A stretch of 64,000 nucleotides of DNA from Amyelois transitella (Eukaryota > Arthropoda > Insecta > Lepidoptera > Pyralidae): NCBI RefSeq assembly GCF_032362555.1, contig NC_083530.1, positions 5,300,001 to 5,364,000 on the forward strand, written 5' to 3'. The translations under genes and the position numbers were made by a program. The notes under the pieces were generated by a model. It did not search any database and was not told the origin of the DNA. It saw nothing but the letters and a program-made list of their open reading frames with translations. How positions within the stretch are numbered: the stretch's first letter is position 1; each line of letters starts with the position of its first letter. Shown here in pieces: positions 31,301 to 37,021 of the stretch.

Positions 31301-33873
31301 ATGTCGGAAAAGGCGACTAAGGGGTAGGCTTATAAACTTGGGATTCTTCTTTTAGGCGATGGGCTAGCAACCTGTCACTATTTGAATCTCAAAGCCAAAT
31401 AGCTGAACAAGGCCATTCAGTCTTTTCAAGACTGTTAGCTCTTTCTACCCCGCAAGGGATATAGACGTGACCATATGTATGTATGTAAGACGGACAATCA
31501 ATAATTGATCATGAAAATTCTTACATACATATGAGCTAAATGTGGCCTATCAGTCTTTTCAAGACTGTTGGCTGTATACCTCGCAAGACATGACTATATG
31601 TATGTATGTTTTTTATTTTATTCTTTTTTCAATCAATGCAATCCTTCAGTGCTGGTCATTTTTTTTAATTAATTATTTTTTTAAAGTTAAAAAAAAATAT
31701 TAAATTCAAATGTTATTGAAACTTTTAGCCGTGCCGTATCAAAACAAAACTAGTGAACGGACAAAGTACAATTTTACCTTCATCAATCTCCATGGGCTGA
31801 TCATCAGTGTTTTCAACATCATCGCCTCCCATGTGACTGAAACTGGCAACACTGGTGGGCAACATTAGCGACGTGACGACGACATTTTGAGAATCCTTCG
31901 ACGTCAAGGTGGCGGTTTGAGAAACGCTGGTCTTTATGCTTTGGGTGAGCACTGACGAACCGACGGTCACTTTCAAGTTGAGAGTCGGCGGTTTTGACGT
32001 CTGAAATTAAAATAAATTAATTAAATATGGATGTCGTAAAAGGCAACTAAGGGAATAGGAGCACATCTAGAGCAAGCTGGTCTGGTAGCGAGAAAAACAT
32101 AAGTGTGTGTTATATGCTTCCCTTCCCGTGCTGAGTTTAAAAGTCAATTAAGGGAATAAATAAATATATATATATAAAAATTGTACAGATTGAATTAATC
32201 TCGTTCGTAAGAAACGTTCGAAACTTGTGTTATGCGATACCAACTTAACTATACTATATTTCATAATCAATACTTAAATGAAAAGATGTTACTTATCAAC
32301 ACTGTAAGCTCTGTCTATTTTTTTAAAATATATTTTTATCCAAACATACCTTATTTAACCTGTTGGCAAATATAAACTGAGATTTGGAAGCGGCCACCAA
32401 CTTCGTGTCTATCACAAAATCGGCCGGAAGCGGCTGTAATTTCGATGCTGGCAACACTAACTTTTTGGGTGGGGGCAACACTAATTTCTTAAATGTGCTC
32501 TTCTCAGATTCCTCTATGGGTTCAGTTTTTGGCCGCCTCTCTAAGAATTGGCTTTGCAATTCTGTCTTTATTACTTGTTGCCTGAAAGTGATGAGAAATT
32601 GGAGTTATTCCAGTCTGATCCCCAAAATCCCCACATTAAGTTCTCTGTCAGAGCCAATGGCTGACTGGTAGATAATGCTTTTAGCATTAAGACCGCCAAT
32701 TGTGATATATATTTGTATTTTGTACAATAAAGTTAAAATATAAAAAAACAGTAAAAAAAATTGTCTGTACTTTAAGTATATTAAATATATATATTATGAT
32801 GAAGAAAAAGTAACCGAGCATGAATTTGAAAAAAGGTCTGTTACGGATTTAAATGAAACTTTTTTGTTGTTTAGCTCTTATGCCTGGCCAACATAAAGGG
32901 TATAATTTATTTTGTAATCAGGAACAGCTGATGTCAAACTATAACAACTCAGCTAAACTATAGAAACAATCGAAAAGACGTCTTATTCAGCCTTATAAGC
33001 ATTTTCTGTTAGCATTTAAAAATCGAAGATCTGGAACACCTGATGCAGAACCATTATAGACCAGCTAAATCATCCGAAAAGTTGTTCAACCTGATGATAT
33101 CGGTCGGAATTGTGTGAGTGTGTGTAGTGAGTGAATATAGACAAACAGACAGAAAATTATTTAATCAAATTATACATCAAACTGGAAGGTGAGAAAGATG
33201 AAATATTGTAATCATACCTGACTTGAATAGAATCATATTCGGAGCAAGCCTTGTAGCACTTTTTACATATAACAGCCGTGGTGGCCGGGTCATTGGTGAT
33301 CTTAACCCCAAACAATTCATTGAGCAAGGCGTCCAATTTCCTCTGGGACTGTAGGGTACCCTGAAATATTTAACATTCAACATTTATACTATGGGAATCT
33401 GACAGCAGTAATATTCTGCGCGTGATGCGAGTGCGAACATACAGACAAACAAGACAAATTGTAAAAATCACAATTTTAACTATTTTTTATGGATTTAAAT
33501 GTGTTTGACCTTATTCTGACTGATGGCAAGCAAGATGGGGTCTTTGGATGTGCAAGTAAATTCATATAATGCTTATTACACCATTGCTCGAAAATATCTT
33601 AGTTGTTAGTATCAGTCCGGATATAAGCTGGTATGAGTGTCAATCAAATAAAAGTTAATATAGAAACATATTTTTCCAGCAAATAAAAAAAAATGAAAGA
33701 AAATTAATGGAGGACACTCGTAACTCCACTGATAAGAGTTAGCTCTTTAATTTAAGAAGAAGAAATGCTTAAGAATTTGGAAATAACTAATTAAAATCAA
33801 TACATACACTCTCCCCGAACACATTGATGAAATTGCTGGTGGTGCTGCTGCAAATCAAGCAATTTTGATTCAT
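13391..33873 (-). CDS. ZAD and C2H2 zinc-finger protein, 23 coding exons, 874 aa
   Basis: Likely nuclear DNA-binding transcription factor of the insect ZAD class. Coding exons, 5' to 3': 33808-33873, 33218-33360, 32350-32581, 31778-32000, 31064-31134, 30441-30576, 29034-29135, 28031-28129, 26821-26912, 26291-26348, 25858-25983, 24685-24881, 23721-23838, 22337-22474, 20823-20961, 19722-19863, 18875-19015, 17967-18026, 16680-16728, 16124-16189, 14893-14940, 14039-14103, 13391-13504. They total 2625 nt, every junction is GT/AG and all phases agree. Residues 1-70 form a ZAD with two CxxC pairs. Residues about 71-388 are an acidic, Ser/Thr/Pro-rich linker. About 389-455 hold two degenerate fingers and 464-746 ten canonical C2H2 fingers. 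The rest is an acidic tail ending NEAEI. The start is the first ATG after an acceptor, 1 nt downstream of it, so a 5' UTR exon lies upstream. Two AATAAA signals follow the stop. Orthology was not established. Confidence 0.93.
13905..14035 (+). repeat. G-family repeat
   Basis: GGTTGCGGAGGTCAGACGGG and GTAAAAACCTGACTCACCCA. It adjoins the donor side of exon 22. Confidence 0.6.
14158..14556. repeat. R280 inverted pair
   Basis: A reverse copy (14158-14401) is followed at once by the 3' part of a forward copy (14402-14556). Both outer ends read GCCGTGTGGTTTCCGG or its complement. Confidence 0.75.
14611..14883 (+). mobile_element. M-family SINE beside ZAD gene exon 21
   Basis: CAAGCTGTGCCCGCGACTTC to CTTTATAATATTAGTATAGA. 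Its 3' end is only 9 bp from the donor side of exon 21. Confidence 0.8.
15125..15205 (-). mobile_element. tRNA-derived SINE 3' fragment
   Basis: TATATACGGG and GAAGTAAGTTCGAGACTTGC then ACGAGATACTAACTC. Confidence 0.6.
15543..15785 (+). repeat. R280 repeat, full length
   Basis: TCACGTCTATATCCCTAGCG to CCGGGAACCACACGGTAC. Confidence 0.8.
15824..16022 (+). mobile_element. Short SINE-like element
   Basis: GCATTTGCGCGGGGCTTCGC to TTTATTATTAGTGTAGAT, with TTTCGTGAGAATCAGTCCAG inside. Confidence 0.6.
16260..16430 (-). repeat. R280 fragment
   Basis: GTCGTTAAAGGCGACTAACG to CCCGCAAGGGATATAGACGT. Confidence 0.65.
16777..16900. repeat. 52-bp direct repeat, period 72
   Basis: TAACAAACTCAAGAGAAAAA + TAATGATAATTTAAGGAATC + GTTGGCAGGAAT occurs twice (16777 and 16849) without visible differences. 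Confidence 0.85.
16997..17243 (-). repeat. R280 repeat, full length
   Basis: GTGCCGTGTGGTTCCCGGCA to GCAAGGGATATAGACGTGAC. Confidence 0.8.
17262..17480 (-). mobile_element. tRNA-derived SINE, head-degraded
   Basis: Body and tail of the same family (CGAGACTCGTGTTACGAGAT, GATAAACATCCAAGACC, GGCCAATCAGAGAAAG). The tRNA-like head is eroded. Confidence 0.7.
17535..17665 (+). repeat. G-family repeat
   Basis: GGTTGCGGAGGTCAGACGGG and CACCCAATCCAGGATCCATG. Confidence 0.6.
17680..17850 (-). repeat. K-family repeat
   Basis: TGCCGCTTCCAAGGCGTCTG and CAAACTGCACTGCAGCATTT. Other copies: 22015-22225 (+), 22755-22945 (+), 30880-31030 (-), 54450-54590 (+). Confidence 0.65.
18104..18157 (+). pseudogene. 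Inverted copy of ZAD gene exon 21 attached to a SINE
   Basis: TTTCAGGCAGAACAATTAAC then ATGGTTGGCGATGCAAGAAT matches exon 21 with its acceptor (14893-14945 on the minus strand), with several substitutions and a few bases lost. In both places it lies directly against the 3' end of an M-family SINE. Confidence 0.75.
18158..18390 (-). mobile_element. M-family SINE, reverse, carrying an exon 21 copy
   Basis: Begins (3' end) ACTAATACTATAAAGCTGAA and ends GTCGCGGGCACGGCTAGT. The extra sequence beyond its 3' end is the exon 21 copy. Confidence 0.75.
18644..18766 (-). pseudogene. Partial tandem copy of ZAD gene exon 17
   Basis: Direct duplicate, 197 bp downstream in transcription, of 18841-18963. 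It carries the last ~89 nt of exon 17 (18678-18766) with the same donor GTGAGT and its intronic flank. The copied frame is open. Two differences are visible: AAC to AAT (silent) and TAC to CAC (Tyr to His next to the first cysteine of a finger). There is no acceptor at its 5' side, so it is probably unused. Confidence 0.8.
19055..19180 (+). repeat. H-family repeat
   Basis: CACGCCTCTTTCCCGGAGGG and CGATCCCTGCATACTTCCTT. Confidence 0.65.
19200..19690. repeat. R280 fragments in mixed orientation
   Basis: At least four pieces, including reverse (about 19200-19300 and 19450-19590) and forward (19310-19445 and 19600-19690). Confidence 0.6.
19881..20133 (-). mobile_element. Short SINE-like element, reverse
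   Basis: TATATATATAAAAGCGAAAA at the left; TGCGCGGGCGAAGCCGCGGG at the right end. It starts 17 bp from exon 16. Confidence 0.6.
20200..20350 (-). repeat. H-family repeat, reverse
   Basis: CATGAAGAGAGTTATGAATG and CTGCCTACCCCTCCGGGAAA. Confidence 0.65.
20440..20515 (+). mobile_element. tRNA-derived SINE 3' fragment
   Basis: GTTAGTATCTCGTAACACAA then GTCTCGAACTTA and CTGACTCAATC. Confidence 0.6.
20630..20805 (-). repeat. R280 fragment
   Basis: GGGATTCTTCTTTTAGACGA to CCCCGCAAGGGTGATAGACG. It ends 18 bp from exon 15. Confidence 0.65.
20999..21205 (+). mobile_element. N-family element in ZAD gene intron 14
   Basis: Almost identical to 1092-1290. It lies 38 bp outside exon 15 at the acceptor side of that exon. 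Confidence 0.75.
21335..21990 (+). repeat. Three R280 copies in tandem
   Basis: Forward copies at about 21335-21620, 21620-21815 and 21838-21990. The first two are joined through CCACACAGAGACAAATG, which fuses the end of one to the inside of the next. Confidence 0.7.
22015..22225 (+). repeat. K-family repeat
   Basis: GAAAATGCTGCAGTGCAGTT to GATATGGGGTATCCTATAAT. Confidence 0.65.
22755..22945 (+). repeat. K-family repeat
   Basis: GAAAATGCTGCAGTGCAGTT and GACGTCAACCAATGTTGTGA. Confidence 0.65.
23210..23385 (-). mobile_element. Short SINE-like element, reverse
   Basis: Contains CAACTTCGCCCGCGCGAATT at the left and GTGAACATGTAACAAACAAA at the right. It faces the N-family copy across the hairpin. 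Confidence 0.5.
23386..23448. repeat. Perfect hairpin, 30-bp arms, 3-nt loop
   Basis: GCCTCTAGTACAAACTAATA + TCATAAATGT, loop GCG, then the exact complement. The right arm overlaps the start of an N-family element. Confidence 0.9.
23441..23640 (+). mobile_element. N-family element
   Basis: CTAGAGGCCGCCCGCGACTT to CGCATTTAAGTATAATATTAG. Its left end is one arm of the hairpin at 23386-23448. Confidence 0.7.
23875..24030 (+). repeat. R280 fragment
   Basis: TCACGTCTGTATCCCTTGCG to AAGAATCCCAAGTTTGACG. Confidence 0.65.
24212..24345 (-). repeat. R280 fragment next to the pentanucleotide array
   Basis: CAGGCGATGGGCTAGCAACC to GTAAGGGATATAGACGTAAC. Confidence 0.65.
24354..24640. repeat. (GAATA)n microsatellite, about 287 bp
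   Basis: Pentanucleotide array between exons 12 and 13 of the ZAD gene, with AGGAATAG variants at the left and GAACAG variants at the right. The centre is pure. It starts where an R280 copy ends in TATGTATGTATG. Confidence 0.95.
25257..25345 (+). repeat. U-family repeat fragment
   Basis: TTGAAATCGCGTC, TTCGCTGCTATTGGTTGAGC and TGATTGACAGCAGTTG. Matches pieces in FBXO28 intron 4. Confidence 0.55.
25384..25840 (+). mobile_element. Non-autonomous element with (GTCT)n, ZAD gene intron 11
   Basis: ACATATAATAAATCTGTAGA and GGTCAATTCTGTACG at the left; (GTCT)n at about 25506-25521; GACGGAGTCGCGAGCTGAAG at the right. Same left end as insertion 1 of LINE A. Confidence 0.6.
26012..26076. repeat. Hairpin, about 23-bp arms, AT-rich
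   Basis: TGATAGATATAATATAAATA and its complement near TATTTATATTATATCTATCA, spacer about 16 nt. Confidence 0.65.
26110..26290 (-). repeat. P-family repeat fragment
   Basis: TCCCGGCAAACGTTGTTTTG and AGATGTTGGCCGAATCTCAG. It ends at the donor of exon 10. Confidence 0.5.
26500..26783 (+). repeat. R280 repeat with internal duplication
   Basis: Ends CCGGGAACCACACGGCAA. A small direct repeat CTGTCTAGACTAGACTAATT lies at about 26527-26582. Confidence 0.7.
27005..27240 (-). repeat. Degenerate ~28-bp tandem repeat
   Basis: Repeats of AGCATGAAGAGACTTATGAA + TGTGC. This is an expansion of one segment of the H-family repeat that follows it at 27240-27320. Confidence 0.7.
27337..27515 (-). mobile_element. 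Short SINE-like element
   Basis: Bounded by TCGCGACTTCGTCAGCGTA at the left and GGAGCAAAGCCCCGGGGCGC at the right, with GTTACTCTTTCACGCAAAAA inside. Confidence 0.55.
27538..28020 (+). repeat. Three tandem ~154-bp units
   Basis: Units start at about 27538, 27694 and 27848, each with TATTTTGGGGG, CTATATACATACCAAATTTC and CATCAAAATCGGTT. The last ends with TTTATAATATTAGTACGGAT, a SINE-type tail, and abuts exon 8. Confidence 0.8.
28140..29030. other. ZAD gene intron 7, no feature
   Basis: Unique-looking AT-rich intron. Apart from a faint R280 scrap near 28530 nothing could be recognised. Confidence 0.5.
29170..29295 (+). repeat. R280 fragment
   Basis: GTCACGTCCATATCCCTTGC to TTGAGATTCAAATTC. 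Confidence 0.65.
29595..29785 (+). repeat. Q-family repeat
   Basis: CACTACATAGTATAAAACAA to GCGAAGCCGGGGCGGTTCGC. Confidence 0.65.
30043..30243 (-). repeat. P-family repeat
   Basis: CTAGCTGTCCCGGCAAACGT then TTGTTTTGCC, AGATGTTGGCCGATTCTCAT and CGAGAATTTATATATAAGA. A shorter relative lies at 26110-26290. Confidence 0.55.
30248..30432 (-). repeat. Q-family repeat, reverse
   Basis: GCGACCCGCCCCGGCTTCGC to TTTATACTATGTAGTG, facing the copy at 29595-29785. Confidence 0.65.
30880..31030 (-). repeat. K-family repeat, reverse
   Basis: CACAACATTGGTTGACGTCA and GCGGCAACAAACTGCACTGC. Confidence 0.6.
31238..31480 (-). repeat. R280 repeat, full length
   Basis: GTGCCGTGTAGTTCCCGGCA to CAAGGGATATAGACGTGACC; a second fragment follows at 31525-31610. 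Confidence 0.75.
32165..32285 (-). mobile_element. tRNA-derived SINE fragment, diverged
   Basis: GATTGAATTAATCTCG, TTCGAAACTTGTGTTATGCG and ACTATACTATATTTCATAAT. Confidence 0.5.
32582..33217. other. ZAD gene intron 2, no feature
   Basis: AT-rich intron with a diverged SINE-like piece around 32830-33150 (ACAAACAGACAGAAAATT) and nothing else recognisable. Confidence 0.4.
33218..33873 (-). other. ZAD-encoding exons 1 and 2
   Basis: Exon 1 (22 codons) begins MNQNCLICSS and ends FGES at a phase-0 donor GTATGT. Exon 2 (33218-33360) continues GTLQSQRKLD and carries ICKKCYKACS. The four cysteines (CLIC and CKKC) are the zinc ligands of the ZAD fold, which in insects mediates dimerisation and protein contacts. 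The spacing of about 46 residues between the pairs is normal for the family. Confidence 0.9.
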
Positions 33874-35139
33874 CCTGAAATTATAAAGAAAAATTTAATT
33901 TTGATTTGTGGAAATAAATAAATAAATAAAAATTAAAACAAAAAAATCGCCTTTATTGCTGTTTTAAAAAGGTGTGGTTTCAGCACATAAACCGTTTTCA
34001 TTGCTCGACAACTTATCCTTCGACAAAGGCCTCCTTGTTTATAGTTTAAATATAAAATATACAAGAAGAGTGTGAATAGGAATGTTTTAATGCCTAGACA
34101 TAAAAATGTATATATGTGACGTTATTCTGCTGCAGTCTCCCCTGCTCCTCTCTCCACAGCTCGGGAGCCCTATATAAACAAGCGCTCGCCCTGGGCCTGC
34201 TGGATCTCGTGACTATAGCGTAACCCACACCCTCTTAAATATTGTAAAACTAGTCCTATTAAATGTTGTACTTATTCTATGGATCTTTAAATGATCTCTC
34301 ATCTCTGAGAACCATATTTGGATAGAATCAAAGAAATGTAGAACGATTATATGGTTTCCGTGAGTTCTTGGTGAAGTGATAGGCTCTGAACCAGAAACCA
34401 ACGCTCGAGAGAAGATTATTACTACATACTTAGGTACTTACTTTTCGCAAAAATTACTAACATGTCATATAAAAGTAAAGAAGAATTTTCACCATGGTTG
34501 ATAAAATATATTTACAGAACACAGCAATGAAACTACGAATATTGATTAAATATGTGGATTTATAATCAAATTGTTGAGTTTTGCAAAATTTAAAGTCAAT
34601 GTTTGTTTGTTTACATTCTTATCAGTAACTTGATAATATTGGCATACATAGTACCACCCGTAAAATATTTAAACCGATTTTATAGCGAATTCCTCGGTAT
34701 TTAAATATAAAGGCAGCCATTTTGATACAATTCCAAACTAACCGAGTTAAAAATAAAGGGCAATAATCACATTTAAGTTACTTTAAACATGTCAAAAACA
34801 GTTACCTGCAAAATTCATCAACTTCTCATATCAATTTTATTCGTTTTTGAAGGTTTTCGGTTTCCGTTTTTATATATGTTGTCAGCAATGATTCCGACGC
34901 GCAAGCAGCCACCATTACGTAAAAAAAACTTTTTTTTTGCCGCTAGAGGCGCTGTACACCAAAGCGTCATGACATTGGTATGACACTTGTAGAACACGAA
35001 ACTTTGCATGAAACTAAGCGGAAGTGAGTATTGAATAAATGTTAACATGGCAATGATCGTGTTCATTCAATAATTCTTTCGTTCGATAACGAGGGAAAAT
35101 TAAAACCTTATATTTTTTCTGTAACAAAATAAGCTTTAA

Positions 35140-35480
35140 TTTAAAAAAATACCAAATTCTAAGCCCTTGTTCATCATTTCAGCCATAGGACGTCCACTGC
35201 TGAACATAGACCTCCTCGAATGACTTCCACCTCGCTTTGTTAGAGGCGACCTCCATCTAACGTTTCCCCGTTGGCCGTCCCACGTTGCGCTTTCCGGCAC
35301 GTGAAAAAGTCCTCAAGTGAAGCTTTTTGGCCCCATCGGCCATCAGCCCTTTGAGAAATGTAACATACCCATTGCTACTCGAGCTGCTATGTCGGTTATT
35401 TGCGTTCGTCTACGGATCTCCTCTTGGAGGGAAACACCGAGCATAGCTCACTAAGTGAGCTTAAGCCTATTTAAGTCGCC
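35140..35480 (-). mobile_element. RTE-type LINE 3' fragment
   Basis: Contains CAGCCATAGGACGTCCACTG and CTGAACATAGACCTCCTCG. On the minus strand this encodes the terminal ..QQWTSYG.. of RTE-type LINE ORFs, a very common arthropod repeat end. Several frames are broken. Confidence 0.6.
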
Positions 35481-35514
35481 TATAAAGTTTATATATATAA
35501 AAGTTAATTCATCA

Positions 35515-35640
35515 CCCGAAACCGCCGAGCTTGCATGAAGAGAGTTATGAATGTGGATGAAGCAAAGGAAATATGCAGAGATCGTGGCAAGTGGAAAGAG
35601 GTAGTCTCTGCCTACCCCTCCGGGAAAATGGCGTGATTTT
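35515..35640 (-). repeat. H-family repeat, reverse
   Basis: GAGCTTGCATGAAGAGAGTT and GCCTACCCCTCCGGGAAAAT. Confidence 0.65.
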
Positions 35641-36714
35641 ATGTATGTATGTATGTTTATTCATTACAAGCACACAAAAATAAAGATCTTAATAAAAGTG
35701 TGAACTTGACGACTATCATCATGGGCACTACTTTGGTTGAGTAAAATCATAGATAGAGAATACCTTCATAAAAACCACCACCATAAAAAACGCATGTTCT
35801 AATCCTAACCTATTAATTACAATAAAAACGTTTATATCAAATAATGCAATAAATATTAGTTTTGTCGCTAGAAGTTTATTAGTTTCAGTGAAAATCATTC
35901 CATTCCAGACAGGCAAACAAAATAAAACGGTAGACATGTTAAATAATCTCCAAATCTCTAAAAAATAATAAAATCAACTCTTTACAAAAATCCCATCCCA
36001 TTTGATTTCCCCCTAGGTCATTAGCGCTATCTATCCGTCTACGTCCATGATCCAAGATGATCTCATCAACTTATTGCCCTATGACTGACTGACTGGGTGG
36101 GTGCCAGCTGTTTTTAAATCTGAGGTGTCAGCCAATGTCAAAGAGTGTACGTTATAATTTTGCCAATTAATGTCACAAAGGCAAAATAATATACTTTCCA
36201 CATCAGTCAAAGAGTCAAAGTCATGTTTACGTCAATTGAAATTAATATTTTTCGCAATATCAATTCAATAGCCATTTTGAATAATACTATAAAAGATATG
36301 AATAAAATTATTGATTTTTAGAACAAAGGTGACCGAAAAATCTGTACTTTAGAAGTACTTAGAAAGTGGCTTAATAAAGATGGCGGTAATAAATTGTGTT
36401 AAAATACAATATATCTAAAAGTTGTGAGATAATTAATTATTGATAAGCTGGTAAAATAGGTAGGTATGTATGTTTTATTGCCAAATGACGTGTTTATCAC
36501 TTATTGCTAAAAACTATATTTTAGAACTTATTATAAGGTGACAAAACTTATTATTTTATTCTGGTGCTTACATATTAATAGCCAATACAAAATAAGCACC
36601 ACTAAATAATTTATCAAATCTAGGTACTAATGTTACATAGGTAGATGTGGTTTTAATTTATTGTTTTCCAAGTGATTGTAGGGAACTGAATGCTGTGAGT
36701 CACACAGTTCTTTA

Positions 36715-36880
36715 GAATAAGACCACTCCATATTTCATCCATGGATGTCGTAAAAGGCGACTACGTGATAGGCTTATAAACTTGGGATTATTCTTGTAGG
36801 TAAGTGATGAGCTAGCAATCCGTCTGAATCTGTAGACAGGGCCACTAATCATAAAATGACTGAAAGACCCTCAGTGGTAT
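36715..36880 (-). repeat. R280 fragment upstream of the 19-finger gene
   Basis: AATAAGACCACTCCATATTT, CATGGATGTCGTAAAAGGCG and GATGAGCTAGCAATCC. Confidence 0.6.
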
Positions 36881-37021
36881 GTATGTATGGCTTGATTTAA
36901 AATGGAAATGATTTTGAAATTAAAGAGCTATTCTGCTGCAGGTTTACATCATAATGATAGGAATATCGGAACAAAGTTTATCAGCCTAGTGATTTCAATA
37001 AATATTTAATTTCAGCACAAA

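Larger units (their letters stand above)
33875..37015. promoter_or_regulatory. Shared upstream region between two divergent zinc-finger genes
   Basis: Both coding starts directly follow splice acceptors (TTTCAG before each ATG), so transcription starts and 5' UTR exons of both genes must lie in this ~3.1 kb. A candidate minus-strand 5' UTR donor (TTTTGCAG then GTAACT) sits near 34806-34815. The span also contains a LINE 3' fragment (35140-35480), an H-family repeat (35515-35640) and an R280 copy (36715-36880). I cannot place either transcription start. A TATATAAA-like string near 34170 is on the plus strand and is not connected to either gene. Confidence 0.5.

Noticed and set aside
34130..34230. 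TATATAAA with GC-rich surroundings, promoter-like
   Set aside because: It lies on the plus strand between two genes whose starts do not match it, and no plus-strand exon follows within reach.
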